Positions 35,731 through 46,399 of a DNA stretch of 64,000 nucleotides are shown piece after piece. The notes under the pieces are model-generated. The model ran no database searches. It saw only the letters and a list, made by a program, of their open reading frames with translations, and was not told the DNA's origin. The stretch is from Budorcas taxicolor (lineage: Eukaryota > Chordata > Mammalia > Artiodactyla > Bovidae), in NCBI RefSeq assembly GCF_023091745.1, contig NC_068912.1, positions 70,915,067 to 70,979,066 on the forward strand, in the 5' to 3' direction. Made by a program: the position numbers and the translations under genes. Position 1 is the first letter of the stretch. The number at the start of each line of letters is the position of its first letter.

Positions 35731-35820
35731 TATATATACACACCATATTTTTTGCATCAAGCTGAATATTATACTGAACTTTGATACCTTATTCAATGTA
35801 TGTAACTATTAGACTTTTTT

Positions 35821-36346
35821 GGGGTGTTAGTTCTAAAAGATCTTGTAGGTCTTCATAAAACCGTTCAACTTCAGTTTCTTCAGCATTACTGGTTGGGGCA
35901 TAGACTTGGATAACTGTGATATTGAACGGTTTGCCTTGGAGACGAACAGAGATCATTCTGTCATTTTTGAGATTGCGTCCAAGTACTGCATTTTGGACTC
36001 TTTTGTTGACCATGATGGCTACTCCATTTCTTCTGAGGGATTCCTGCCCACAGTAGTAGATGTAATGGTCATCTGAGTTAAATTCACCCATTCCAGTCCA
36101 TTTTAGTACACTGATTCCTAGAATGTCGACGTTCACCCTTGCCATCTCTTGTTTGACCACTTCCAATTTGCCTTGATTCATGGACCTGACATTCCAGGTT
36201 CCTATGCAATATTGCTCTTTACAGCATCGGATCTTGCTTCTATCACCAGTCACATGCACAACTGGGTATTGTTTTTGCTTTGGCTCCATCCCTTCATTCT
36301 TTCTGGAGTTATTTCTCCACTGATCTCCAGTAGCATATTGGGCACC
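35821..36346 (-). pseudogene. BovB endonuclease, inverted segment
   Basis: This is the N-terminal two-thirds of the BovB apurinic-type endonuclease, which nicks target DNA. On the minus strand an open frame of 227 residues (35789-36472) contains GTWNVRSMNQGKLEVVKQ, DDHYIYYCGQESLRRNGVAI and ITVIQVYAPTSNAEE. Its first ~35 residues come from antisense of the sense half, and its last few from the TSD and flank. The motif expected to be GISELKW reads GISVLKW, so the presumed catalytic Glu is Val. The last third of the domain lies on the other strand. Confidence 0.88.
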
Positions 36347-36357
36347 TAATGACCTGG

Positions 36358-38393
36358 AACTGGAATGCAAAAGTAGGAAGTCAAGAAACACCTGGAGTAA
36401 CAGGCAAATTTGGCCTTGGAATGCGGAATGAAGCAGGGCAAAGACTAATAGAGTTTTGCCAAGAGAACGCACTGGTCATAGCAAACACTCTCTTCAAACA
36501 ACACGAGAAGACTCTACACATGGACATCACCAGATGGTCAACACTGAAATCAGATTGATTATATTCTTTGCAGCCGAAGATGGAGAAGCTCTATACAGTC
36601 AACAAAAACAAGACCAGGAGCTGACTGTGGCTCAGATCATGAACTCCTTATTGCCAAATTCAGACTTAAATTGAAGAAAGTAGGGAAAAACACCAGACCA
36701 TTCAGGTATGACCTCAATCAAATCCCTTAGGATTATACAGTGGAAGTGAGAAATAGATTTAAGGGTCTAGATCTGATAGATAGGGTGCCTGATGAACTAT
36801 GGACTGAGGTTCGTGACAGTGTACAGGAGACAGGGATCAAGACCATCCCCATGGAAAAGAAATGCAAAAATCAAAATGGCTGTCTGGGGAGGCCTTACAA
36901 ATAGCTGTGAAAAGAAGAGAGGCGAAAAGCAAAGGAGAAAAGGAAAGATACAAGTATCTGAATGCAGAGTTCCAAAGAATAGCAAGAAGAGATAAGAAAG
37001 TCTTTTTCAGCGATCAGTGCAAAGAAATAGAGGAAAAGAACAGAATGAGAAAGACTAGAGATCTCTTCAAGAAAATTAGAGATACCAAGGGAACATTTCA
37101 TGCAAAGATGGGCTCGATAAAGGACAGAAATGGTCTGGACCTAACAGAAGCAGAAGATATTAAGAAGAGGTGGCAAGAATACACAGAACTGTACAAAAAA
37201 GATCTTCACGACCCAGATAATCATGATGATGTGATCACTCATCTAGAGCCAGACATCTTGGAATGTGAAGTCAAGTGGGTCTTAGAAAGCATCACTACAA
37301 ACAAAGCTAGTGGAGGTGATGGAATTCCAGTTGAGCTGTTTCAAATCCAGAAAGATGATGCTGTGAAAGTGCTGCACTCAATAGTCCAGCAAATTTGGAA
37401 AACTCAGCAGTGGCCACAGGACTGGAAAAGGTCAATTTTCATTCCAATCCCAAAGAAACGCAATGCCAAAGAATGCTCAAACTACCGCACAATTGCACTC
37501 ATCTCACATGCTAATAAAGTAATGCTCAAAATTCTCTAAGCCAGGCTTCAGCAATACATGAACCATGAACTCCCCGATGTTCAAGCTGGTTTTAGAAAAG
37601 GCAGAGGAATCAGAGATCAAATTGCCAACATCTGCTGGATCATGGAAAAAGCAAGAGAGTTCCAGAAAAACATCTATTTCTGCTTTATTGACTATGCCAA
37701 AGCCTTTGACTGTGTGGATCACAATCAACTGTGGAAAATTCTGAAAGAGATGGGAATACCAGACCACCTAACCTGCCTTTTGAGAAATCTGTATGCAGGT
37801 CAGGAAGCAACAGTTAGAACTGGACAGACTGGAACAACAGACTGGTTCCAAATAGGAAAAGAAGTACATCAAGGCTGTATATTGTCACCCTGCTTACTTA
37901 ACTTATATGCAGAGTACATCATGAGAAATACTGGACTGGAAGAAACACAAGCTGGAATAAAGATTGCTGGGAGAAATATCAATAACCTCAGATATGCAGA
38001 TGACACCACCCTTATGGCAGAAAGTGAAGAGCAGTAAAAAACCTCTTGATGAAATTGAAAGAGGAGAGTGAAAAAGTTGGCTTAAAGCTCAACATTCAGA
38101 AAACGAAGATCATGGCATCTGGTCCCATCACTTCATGGGAAATAGATGGGGAAACAGTAGAAACAGTGTCAGACTTTTTTTGGGGGAGTTCCAAAATCAC
38201 TGCAGATGGTGATTGCAGCCATGAAATTAAAAGACACTTACTCCTTGGAAGAAAAGTTATGACCAACCTAGATAGTATATTCAAAAGCAGAGACATTACT
38301 TTGCCGACTAAGGTCCGCCTAGTCAAGGCTATGGTTTTTCCTGTGGTCATGTATGGATGTGAGAGTTGGACTGTAAAAAAGGCTGAACGCTGA
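36358..38393 (+). pseudogene. BovB endonuclease end and reverse transcriptase
   Basis: After the inversion point the sense frame starts with WNAKVGSQETPGVTGKFGL, the endonuclease C-terminal part. A 225-residue frame (36862-37539) leads into RT with KASGGDGIPVELF. The frame at 37558-38037 has motif A IDYAKAFDCVDHNQLW, motif B QGCILSPCLLNLYAEYI and the catalytic box LRYADDTTLMAES. The frame at 38046-38393 carries the C-terminal region (MVFPVVMYGCESWTVKKAE). The breaks are few: a shift near 36,860, a stop after 37,539 and a frame loss after 38,037. It is among the best-preserved RT frames in the window, but dead. Confidence 0.9.
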
Positions 38394-38828
38394 AGAATTG
38401 ATGCTTTTGAACTGTGGTGTTGGAGAAGACTCTTGAGAGTCCCTTGGACTGCAAGGAGATCCAACCAGACCATTCTGAAGGAGATCAGCCCTGGGATTTC
38501 TTTGGAAGTAATGATGCTAAAGCTGAAGCTCCAGTACTTTGGCCACCTGATGTGAAGAGCTGACTCATTGGAAAAGACTCTGATGCTGGGAGGGATTGGG
38601 GGCAGGAGGAGAAGGGGACGACTGAGGATGAGATGGCTGGGTGGCATCACTGACTCGATGGACGTGAGTCTGAGTGAACTCCGGGAGATGGGGATGGACA
38701 GGGAGGCCTGGCGTGCTGCGATCCATGGGGTCGCAAAGAGTCGGACGCAACTGAGTGACTGAACTGAACTGAACTGAACTGAACTATTAGACTTATTCAG
38801 ATATTTTACCCAGACTCATTTAAGAATT

Positions 38829-39898
38829 ATTTTGTTGTTCAGTTGCTCAGATGTCTCCAACTCTTTGCCACTCCATAGACTGCAGCATGCCAGGCTTTCC
38901 TATCTTTCACCATCTCCCAGAGTTTGGTCAAACTCATGTCCATTGAGTTGGTGATGCCATCCAACCATCTCATCTTCTGTCATTCCCTTCTCCTACTGTC
39001 TTCAGTCTTTTCCAGCACAGGGTCTTCTCCAATGAGTGAGCTCTTTGCATTAGGTGGCCAAAATATTAGAGATTCAACATCAGTACTTCTGATGAATATT
39101 CAGAGTTGATTTCCTTAAGATTTGACTGGTTTGGTCTCTTTACTGTCCAAGAGACTCTCAAGAGTCCTCTCCAGCACCACAGTTCGAAAGCATCAGTTCT
39201 TCAGCCCTCAGCTTTATAGTCCAAATCTCACATCCATATATGACTACTGAAAAACCATAGCTTTGAGTATATGGACCTTTGTCAGCAAGGAATGTCTCTG
39301 CTTTTTAATATGCTATCTAGGTTTGTCATAGCTTTTCTTCTTTGGAGCAAGAGTCCTTTAATTTTATGGCTGTAGTCACCATCCACAGTGATTTTGTAGG
39401 CCAATAAAATAAAGTCTGTCACTGCTTCCACTTTTTCTCCATCTATTTTCCATGAAATGATGGGACTGGATGCCATCATCTTAGTTTTTTGAATGTTGAG
39501 TTTTAAGCCAATTTTTTCACTCTCTTTTTTCACTATCATCAAGAGGCTCTTTTTAGCTCTTCTTCACTTTCTGCCACAAGCGTGATGTCATATGCATATC
39601 TGATGTTATTGATATTTCTCCTGGCAATCTTGATTCCAGCTTGTGATTCATCCAGCCCAGCATTTCTCATGATGTACTCTGCTTATAAGTTAAATAAGCA
39701 GGGTGACAATATACAGCCTTGATGTACTCCGTTTCTAACTTTGAATCAGTCCATTGTTTCATGTCTGGTTCTAACTGTTGCTTCTTGACCTACATACAGA
39801 TTTCTCAAGGGGCATATAAGGTGGTCTGGTATTTCCATCTGTTTAAGAATTTTTGCAGTTTGTTGTGATCCACACAATCAAAGCCTTTGGCATAATAA
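38829..39898 (-). mobile_element. BovB 3' part, antisense (left arm of head-to-head pair)
   Basis: This is antisense BovB from its 3' end to within the RT motif A region ('aatcaaagcctttggcata'). It is more diverged than the next copy. The minus-strand frame at 39282-39542 carries LKLNIQKTKMMASSPIISW. It is 5'-truncated at almost the same place as the sense copy that follows. No clear TSD is seen. Confidence 0.88.
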
Positions 39899-39956
39899 AA
39901 GTTTTGTTTTTGTTTTTTTTTTTATTTTACCAACTAAAACATGTTTTTGGGAAAAT
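39899..39956. other. Short T-rich spacer between two head-to-head BovB copies
   Basis: About 60 bases of T-rich sequence ('tttttttttttattttacca') separate the 5' ends of two opposite BovB copies. Confidence 0.5.
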
Positions 39957-39967
39957 CTGAGATAGAA

Positions 39968-41030
39968 ACCAAAGCCTTTGACTGTGTGGATCACAATTTC
40001 CGCAACTGTGGAAAATTCTGAGAGAGATGGGCATACCAGACCACCTGACCTGCCTCTTGAGAAACCTATATGCAGGTCAGGAAGCAACAGTTAGAACTAG
40101 ACATGGAACAACAGGAAAAAGAGTACGTCGAGGCTGTATATTGTCACCATGCTTATTTAACTTATATGCAGAGTACATCATGAGAAACGCTGGGCTGGAA
40201 GAAGCACAAGCTGGAATCAAGATTGCCGGGAGAAATATCAATAACCTCAGATATGCAGATGACATCACCTTTATGGCAGAAAGTGAAGAGGAACTAAAGA
40301 GCCTCTTGATGAAAGCGAAAGAGGAGAGTGAAAAAGTTGCCTTAAAACTCAACATTCAGAAAACGAAGATCATGGCATCTGGTGCCATCACTTAATGGCA
40401 AATAGATGGAGAAACAGTGGAAACAGTGGCAGATTTTATTTTTCTGGGCTCCAAAATCACTGCAGATGGTGATTGCAGCCATGAAATTAAAAGATGCTCA
40501 CTCCTTGTAAAGAAAGTTATGACCAACCTAGACAGCATATTAAAAAGCAAAGACATTACCTTGCCAACAAAGGTCTGTCTAGTCAAGGCTACGGTTTTTC
40601 CAGTGGTCATGTATGGATGTGAGAGTTGGACTATAAGGAAGCTGAGCACTGAATAACTGATGCTTTTAAACTGTGGTGTTGGAGAAGACTCTTGAGAGTC
40701 CCTTGGACTGCAAGGAGATCCAACCAGTCCATCCTAAAGGAGATCAGTCCTGGGTATTCATTGGAAGGACTGATGTTGAAGATGAAACTCCAATACTTGT
40801 GGCCACCTCATGCGGAGAGCTGACTCATTTGAAAAGACCCTGATGCTGGGAAGGATTGAGGGCAGGAGGAGAAGGGGATGACAGAGGTTGAGATGGTTGG
40901 ATGGCATCACCAACTCGATGGACATGGGTTTAGGTGAACTCCAAAAGTTGGTGATGGACAGTGAGGCCTGGCGTGCTGCGATTCATGGGGTCACAAAGAG
41001 TCGGACACGACTGAGCGACTGAACTGAACT
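39968..41030 (+). mobile_element. BovB 3' part, sense (right arm), 11-bp TSD
   Basis: It starts inside RT motif A ('accaaagcctttgactgtgt') and runs to the (gaact)n tail. The repeat ctgagatagaa lies at 39957-39967 and 41029-41039, so it is an independent insertion. Its first bases may overlap the tail by one or two positions. Confidence 0.93.
40027..40656 (+). pseudogene. BovB RT C-terminal remnant
   Basis: The frame at 40027-40395 (122 residues) shows motif B as RGCILSPCLFNLYAEYIM and the catalytic box LRYADDITFMAES, then LKLNIQKTKIMASGAIT. A stop (TAA at 40393-40395) separates it from 40417-40656, the C-terminal part (VFPVVMYGCESWTIRK). The fingers part of the RT is missing through 5' truncation. 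Confidence 0.88.
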
Positions 41031-41198
41031 GAGATAGAAGAGTACTTAAACATGGTGGGTCAATAAATAATGCCCATATAACATAAATATTTATTATTTG
41101 GTCTGTTATGTATTGAGAAGACTGTCTTTTCAGCAAATATGCTCTCATCATTTTGTAGAAGCTGCTCTCTATATATTAACTTGATTTTGTACCACTTA

Positions 41199-41212
41199 CC
41201 AGTAGATGGCAG
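41199..41212 (+). promoter_or_regulatory. CTCF-like core motif, full consensus match
   Basis: ccagtagatggcag fits every position of the CTCF core CCASYAGRKGGCRS, in sequence that is not an obvious repeat. CTCF is the zinc-finger protein that anchors chromatin loops, and motif orientation sets loop direction. Chance matches occur, so occupancy is unproven. Confidence 0.4.
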
Positions 41213-41278
41213 TACATATTCAATCTTAAGAGAGTTTGTATAATAACAACACAGTAGCCCCTGATATTCAGGTGTCAT

Positions 41279-41281
<3 letters not shown>

Positions 41282-41311
<30 letters not shown>
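41282..41311. repeat. (GT)n microsatellite
   Basis: Fifteen uninterrupted GT units, likely polymorphic. Confidence 0.97.
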
Positions 41312-41312
<1 letters not shown>

Positions 41313-42588
41313 CCTATAAGTGCTCCCCAAATCCCAAGACAAAATCCCGAATTCTTATTTCTAAAATTGCCTTTGTTTGGTATAGGTTCTAAATATTTAC
41401 TTTATTCAACTTGGATATTAATACACATTTTTATGTCATGGAATCAGAAAATCCTATATGATGTCAGATAAGAAAAATAAAATTAAGAATCTATTAGATA
41501 TTTAGTTCACATTTGTGTTTTGGGTGTTCTGGGAGGAGTAATTTTCTTTTAATGTAGGTATAAAATTAAAAAAAAAACTTGGAACTTAAGTAAGAAGAGC
41601 TTTTCTTTGAAAGGATTATTACAGCAGAAAGAGTCTGTTTTAATGGTGGAGAGGGACTATTGCAGTGAGCTTTGAAAGCATTCAAAACTTAGTCAAAAAG
41701 GGTTTTTCTTTCATAGGTAAAAATAAACAAGGCTAGTAAAAACAGAATGTGGGTAAGTGGGATGGGAGTGTATCAGGGATTGTGTTACCCTGAGCTGTCT
41801 ATTCTCAGGCGGGACTCTTAGTAGGAGTTTTATGCTGGCTCAGGTCAAAGTTCAGAGGTTTGGTGGAAGGAGAGAGGCTAAAGCAAACTTTGATTAACAA
41901 TCATTTTGTCCTGATAAATCAGTGGAGACAACTAGTTCAGCTAATCATTTGTAAGTGAAAGAGAGAGATTTTATCTGTCTTTGTCGTAGGTCAACAAGGG
42001 GAGCCTTGATTAATCTTATCTAACTCACATGGGAAACGTTGTTTCTTTACAGTAAATCACTGCCTGGAACACAAAAAGATGTTTTGTTTATTTTAATTAT
42101 TACTGCTTTCCCAGGTCACAGGATTTTGATAAATTTCAATATCGTCATAGGTAAAAAAAGTTTTAAAACAGATTTAAAAACAAAGAAGATTTATTTTGGT
42201 AGTAATTTATTCTATAAATATTTATTGAAAAGTCAAGCAATGGGTAGATGTGAGCTGTTGCCCTTGAAGAGCCATATGTTATAATTAAAAATTCTCCCCA
42301 AAGATCTTGCTGCATATCCAGTGCTGAGCATTCTATAATTACCTGGGTAATTTAAAAAAATGGCTTGATTTTTCCTAAATAATCTAGGTTAATAAGTCAA
42401 ACTAGGTACTTAATAAATGTCGGATAAATGAATAGATTCTGCAATACACATATCATTACATATTTATATATTTGGTCTGCACTAAATAGGAATTGACTAA
42501 AAAGTTAATTTTTTTCAAAATGTTCACTATTGCTTATGGACAAAATATTTTAGGTGTTTTTTACTGTCTAAATGTTATTTTTCAGGGT

Positions 42589-42815
42589 GTGTTCATGCTA
42601 AGTCACTTCAGTTGTGTTTGACTCTTTGTGACCCTATGAACTGCAGCCCGCCAGGCTCCTCTGTCCATGCGATTCTCCAGGCAAGAATACTGAACTGGAT
42701 TGCCATGCCCTCCTCCAGGGGATCTTCCCGACACAGGGATCAAACCCATGTCTCTTATGTCTCCTGCTTTGGCAGGTGGGTTCTTTACCTCTAGTGCCAC
42801 CTGGGAAGCCCTATG
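42589..42815 (-). mobile_element. Bov-tA SINE, antisense, 9-bp TSD
   Basis: This is a full antisense Bov-tA ending 'agtgccacctgggaagccct'. The repeat tttcagggt lies at 42580-42588 and 42816-42824. Confidence 0.9.
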
Positions 42816-42895
42816 TTTCAGGGTACACTAGCGTATTTTTTGTAAGTTTGCACAGTCTAATTATTCTAGAGTACAATATAACATCATTTTCACTT

Positions 42896-42960
42896 TTTTT
42901 TTTAATTTAAATTTTTAATTTAATTTTATTTTACTTTACAATACTGTATTGGTTTTGCCA
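42896..42960 (-). mobile_element. Very short L1 3' end, antisense
   Basis: About 65 bases remain of the younger L1 terminus ('actttacaatactgtattgg' in antisense) with its T-rich start. Flanking words 'cattttcactt' and 'cattttattcactt' may be an imperfect TSD. This is an extreme 5' truncation. Confidence 0.65.
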
Positions 42961-43314
42961 TTTTATTCACTTAAAAACCTGGGGTTATGGAGATAAGTTG
43001 AAAGAATAAAGGAATATTTCAAGCCCTGTCTCTAAGATCAGGATTTCAAAAAGAGCCTTGACCTCCATCTGCTTATGAAGGGGGTATGGTTTTCAGAGGA
43101 TAATGAAGGGCTGGGAATCATCATTTATATCTAGACACTTAATGAGTTTTTTCATGTAATAATCCTAACAAGTTTTATAGGATCAATGGGTTCTGATAAA
43201 GATCTACAACAAAATTTTTTAGATTTAAGATACTTTTCCAAGTTAACATATTGTGGGAAAAAAAAAAAAACAAACCATAAATGTAGGAGAGAGGATTTTG
43301 AGTAAATTCATTTA
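42961..43314. other. Unique DNA
   Basis: No gene is seen. An A-run lies at 43,257-43,270. Confidence 0.4.
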
Positions 43315-43440
43315 GTCAAAATTTGTTATTGAATAATACTTTGTTCCAGAATAGGGCCAGGTGCTGAGAAATACATGGCTGAATAAACAGTGGTCCCTGC
43401 CCTTGAATATTTGTCACCTAAAGAAATCAAATGGTGGAGG
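43315..43440 (-). repeat. L2 LINE 3' end, antisense
   Basis: 'ggccaggtgctgagaaatac', 'aacagtggtccctgcccttg' and neighbours follow the reverse complement of L2. Confidence 0.6.
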
Positions 43441-43554
43441 TACCAGGATAGTGTTCTGCTTGAGTGCAGAGAGGAGTGGTTAATTCTTTGAAGGAGGGAG
43501 GTGGTCATCAAGAAAAACTAGATGAGGGCGAAATGTTCTCCACAAATTTGGCTC

Positions 43555-43960
43555 CCTACTTCCACAGGATGAAGTTGGTGCTGGTAGAAGGGTCTCCAGC
43601 CATCCGCTGAATTTTCCAGTCCTCCCTGCATCCATGTAGGGCTGTGTGTTCTCTCTAGTGGGGTCTTTGTCCAGTGGAAGGTGAGTAGAGTGATGTATGT
43701 CACAGCTAGACTGGGCTTCTCCACTATGCCCCTTGCTTCTTCTGAGTAGAAGCAGAGGACTCTGAGGCTCCAGTGGAGGATGGAGTCACTAGATGGAAGA
43801 AAACATGGATTTCCTGAGTCAGAGTGTCGCAAAAAAATCACCTGTTGGAGAGGAATACTATTCTGTGGATTAAAAATAAAATTATGTTATTTTAAGCCAT
43901 TGAAATTTTGGGGTGTACTTGCTATAGTAATTATTACTCTAATTACCTAGTAGTTACTCC
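43555..43960 (+). repeat. ERVL-MaLR LTR remnant (MLT1/MST-like)
   Basis: The end reads 'gttattttaagccattgaaa' followed by 'ttttggggtgtacttgctat', the common ending of MaLR LTRs. The upstream GC-richer part fits an LTR body. It looks like a solitary LTR; no internal coding sequence is seen. Confidence 0.5.
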
Positions 43961-44024
43961 TAAACTGAGTTATGATAAGTTGAATTACATAGGTCAAATA
44001 ACTTTAGGTTGCAAGGAACCTTAT

Positions 44025-44805
44025 ACATCTCTTCCATTTTTCATTTTATATACCTATAGAACACCCAGTTCAGTTCAGTTCAGTTCAGTCACTCAGTCGT
44101 GTCTGAGTCTTTGCGACCCCATGAACTGCAGCATGCCAGGCCTCCCTGTCCATCACCAACTCCCGGAGTTCACTCAAACTCATGTCCATCGAGTCGATGA
44201 TGCCATCCAGCCATCTCATCCTCTGTCATCCCCTTCTCCTCCTGCCCGCAATCCCTCCCAGCATCAGAGCCTTTTCCAATGAGTCAACTCTTCGCATGAG
44301 GTGGCCAAAGTATTGGAGTTTCAGCTTTAGCATCATTCCTTCCAAAGAACACCCATGACCGATCTCCTTTAGAATGGACTGGTTGGATCTCCTTGCAGTC
44401 CAAGGGACTCTCAAGAGTCTTCTCCAACACCACAGTTCAAAAGCATCAATTCTTTGGCACTTAGTTTTCTTCACAGTCCAACTCTCACATCCATACATGA
44501 CCACGGGAAAAACCATAGCCTTGACTAGATGGACCTTTGTTGGCAAAGTAATGTCTGCTTTTCAATACGCTATCTAGGTTGGTCATAACTTTCCTTCCAA
44601 GGAGTAAGTGTCTTTTAATTTCATGGCTGCAATCACCATCTGCAATGATTTTGGAGCCCCCCAAAATAAAGTCTGACACTGTTTCCACTGTTTCCCCACT
44701 TATTTCCCATGAAGTGATGGGACCAGATGCCACCCAAGGACACATAGCTAATTCATGATGAACTTAGGTCTACAATCTTGGGCTTTCCTACCAAGTGTCC
44801 TTTTT
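44025..44805 (-). repeat. MIR SINE, antisense, split by a BovB
   Basis: The left arm 44025-44061 ('catttttcattttatata') and right arm 44737-44805 ('aaggacacatagctaattca') join into an antisense MIR once the BovB at 44068-44730 is removed. Confidence 0.5.
44068..44730 (-). mobile_element. BovB 3' fragment, antisense
   Basis: It begins with an antisense tail of four 'gttca' units at 44068-44088 and reads to the C-terminal coding region. The minus-strand frame 44226-44546 (106 residues) contains KAMVFPVVMYGCESWTVKK and LEKALMLGGIAGRRRRG. A short 6-bp repeat, caccca, flanks it at 44062-44067 and 44731-44736. It is comparatively well preserved. Confidence 0.9.
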
Positions 44806-45197
44806 TATTTTTTGTATGCCATGGCATTTTTATGTAACTCTTATGAAAATCACCTAATTTGATGTTTAAATATTGATTTTAAGTCTATTTCTTTAAGTCA
44901 TCTGAGAAAAACTTACGATGGTTTTTCCTATAATCACCTTCTCTATGGTTTAAGTCAGCCATTTTTCACTCAAATATCTTAGTTTTAAGCCAAGATGTAT
45001 AGTTCATTGAACAGTTTCACATTCATTTTATTTAATCAGAATCATCTTAAAATATATCTCTCATCTATTGTATCTTTTCTGAAATAAGAGATTCCAGAAT
45101 TGCTTGGGAGAAAGAATTCAAGGCTAGATATGAATATTATATTCATCTTAAATATATGAAAATTATACTCAACTTAGATTTGTGATATACTTATTAT
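44806..45197. other. Unique DNA
   Basis: No gene or repeat is recognised. Confidence 0.4.
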
Positions 45198-45406
45198 GGG
45201 ATCTCCTTGGTGGCTCAGATGGTAAAGAATCTGCCTGCTATGTGGGATACCTGGGTTCTATCCCTGGATAAGGAAGATCCCCTGGAGAAGGGAATGGCTA
45301 CCCACTCCAGTATTCTTGCTTGGAGAATTCCATGGACAGAGGAGCCTTGCAGACTACAGTCCATGTGGTTGCAAAGAGTTGGGACAGGACTGAGCGACTA
45401 GCACTT
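45198..45406 (+). mobile_element. Bov-tA SINE
   Basis: This is a complete copy from 'gatctccttggtggctcaga' to 'gactgagcgactagcacttt', with the tRNA-like head and Bov-A body. TSD not identified. Confidence 0.88.
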
Positions 45407-45489
45407 TCAATTTTTACTTTTTCATACTTACCATAGATATTTCTACAAGAGCCCTGATTAACTTGCATTTCTATGAAAAATGGTTGCTA

Positions 45490-45838
45490 ACCAAGTATCT
45501 CCAGTCCTTCCTCCATCAAGAAACATGGAAGAATTGTGTTTCATGATCTCCTTATTGGTTGGTGGGGAATATGACTGGTCTTATGCCATGAGCTGTGAGT
45601 GGACACTACATGTGTAACTTCCATGCCATAGCTAGTGCCAGAACTTTGCCATAGCCATAAGCAGTGCTCACATTTGCGGCTGGTCCATCAACCTTTGTCT
45701 TTGAATGAAGGTGTCAACTGTCCCTCCTAAGCCATGGTGGAACTATATTGGGAGTAATAGATAGAACTTTATTGTTTTAGGCTTTGGGGATTTTTGGTTA
45801 TTCCTACAGCACAATCTAGCCTATCCTGACTGAAATCA
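45490..45838 (+). repeat. ERVL-MaLR LTR remnant (MLT1-like)
   Basis: The 3' end 'ttattgttttaggctttggg' and 'cacaatctagcctatcctga' is typical of MLT1-type LTRs. No internal region is seen. Confidence 0.55.
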
Positions 45839-45844
45839 TAGCAC

Positions 45845-46030
45845 TTCTGACATTATGAGTATGACATTGAACAATTCACTAAATTTCTTGGGTTTCAAGT
45901 CTATGATTTGGAAATTAACTGTTATTTGGAGACCAAATTAGATGATGGTGGGAAATAGTAGAGTAGGAGTCAGAAAGTCTGAGTTTTACTGTCTACTCTG
46001 CCACTAACTTGTATAACTTAAGGTATCTAT
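45845..46030 (+). repeat. MIR fragments
   Basis: 'gagtcagaaagtctgagttt' with 'tctgccactaacttgtataa' is a MIR head. A preceding piece may be a second MIR fragment. Highly diverged. Confidence 0.45.
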
Positions 46031-46034
46031 TTCT

Positions 46035-46330
46035 TCTTTCATTTATTCACAAAACACTTATTAAGCATCTGTGGCGGTAAAATACTAGAAGACAAAGATG
46101 AATAAAACATAGTTTTTGTCCTCACAGGAGCTCACAGGCAATATGGGGCAAGTAGATGTAAATAGACACAGAAATATGTTGAAAGGTGTAGTAGAAGTGC
46201 AGTTTATTATGCAAAGCCTAGGGGAGACTGTTGCATGGCTACAGGGGAGTTAGGAAAGGTATCACAAAGAAGATATTTCAACTTGAATCTTTTCATTAGA
46301 AGAAGTAGCATTTTTAGCAGGAGAAATAAG
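46035..46330 (-). repeat. L2 LINE 3' end, antisense
   Basis: 'cttattaagcatctgtggcg', 'gtcctcacaggagctcacag' and following sequence match L2 in reverse. Confidence 0.6.
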
Positions 46331-46399
46331 ACGTGAAAATACTTTAAATAAAAAGGCAGTAACTTTTTTTTCTCCTCCAACATTCACACGTCTAACCTC

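Larger units (their letters stand above)
35817..38781. mobile_element. BovB with 5' inversion (twin-priming type), perfect 13-bp TSD
   Basis: The first part (35817 to about 36357) is antisense BovB 5'/endonuclease sequence, and the rest (about 36358-38781) is sense BovB to its 3' end. The two parts are neighbouring pieces of the same BovB, with about 20 consensus bases missing between them. The whole is bounded by aactattagactt at 35804-35816 and 38782-38794, so it entered as one event. The 3' tail is a clean (gaact)n. The copy retains many CpGs and looks comparatively young. Confidence 0.95.
41040..42579. other. Unique DNA with (GT)n and CTCF-like motif
   Basis: No gene is seen. Possible short L2 remnants lie near 42,200-42,280 and 42,400-42,440 ('cttaataaatgtcggataaa'). 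Otherwise the sequence looks unique. Confidence 0.45.

Noticed and set aside
35789..36472. 227-residue open frame as a host gene
   Set aside because: It is the BovB endonuclease region made into one frame by a 5' inversion; the presumed catalytic Glu is lost and the ends come from antisense and flanking DNA.
36862..37539. 225-residue frame as a functional protein
   Set aside because: It is part of the BovB polyprotein (KASGGDGIP region) with no start context of its own, and is cut off from the rest by stops.
38829..41030. A single BovB with 5' inversion
   Set aside because: Both arms contain the BovB 3' end and the right arm has its own TSD, so these are two separate insertions.
43555..46330. 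A complete endogenous retrovirus between two LTR-like segments
   Set aside because: The two LTR-like pieces differ from each other, and what lies between is MIR, BovB and SINE sequence with no internal retroviral region.
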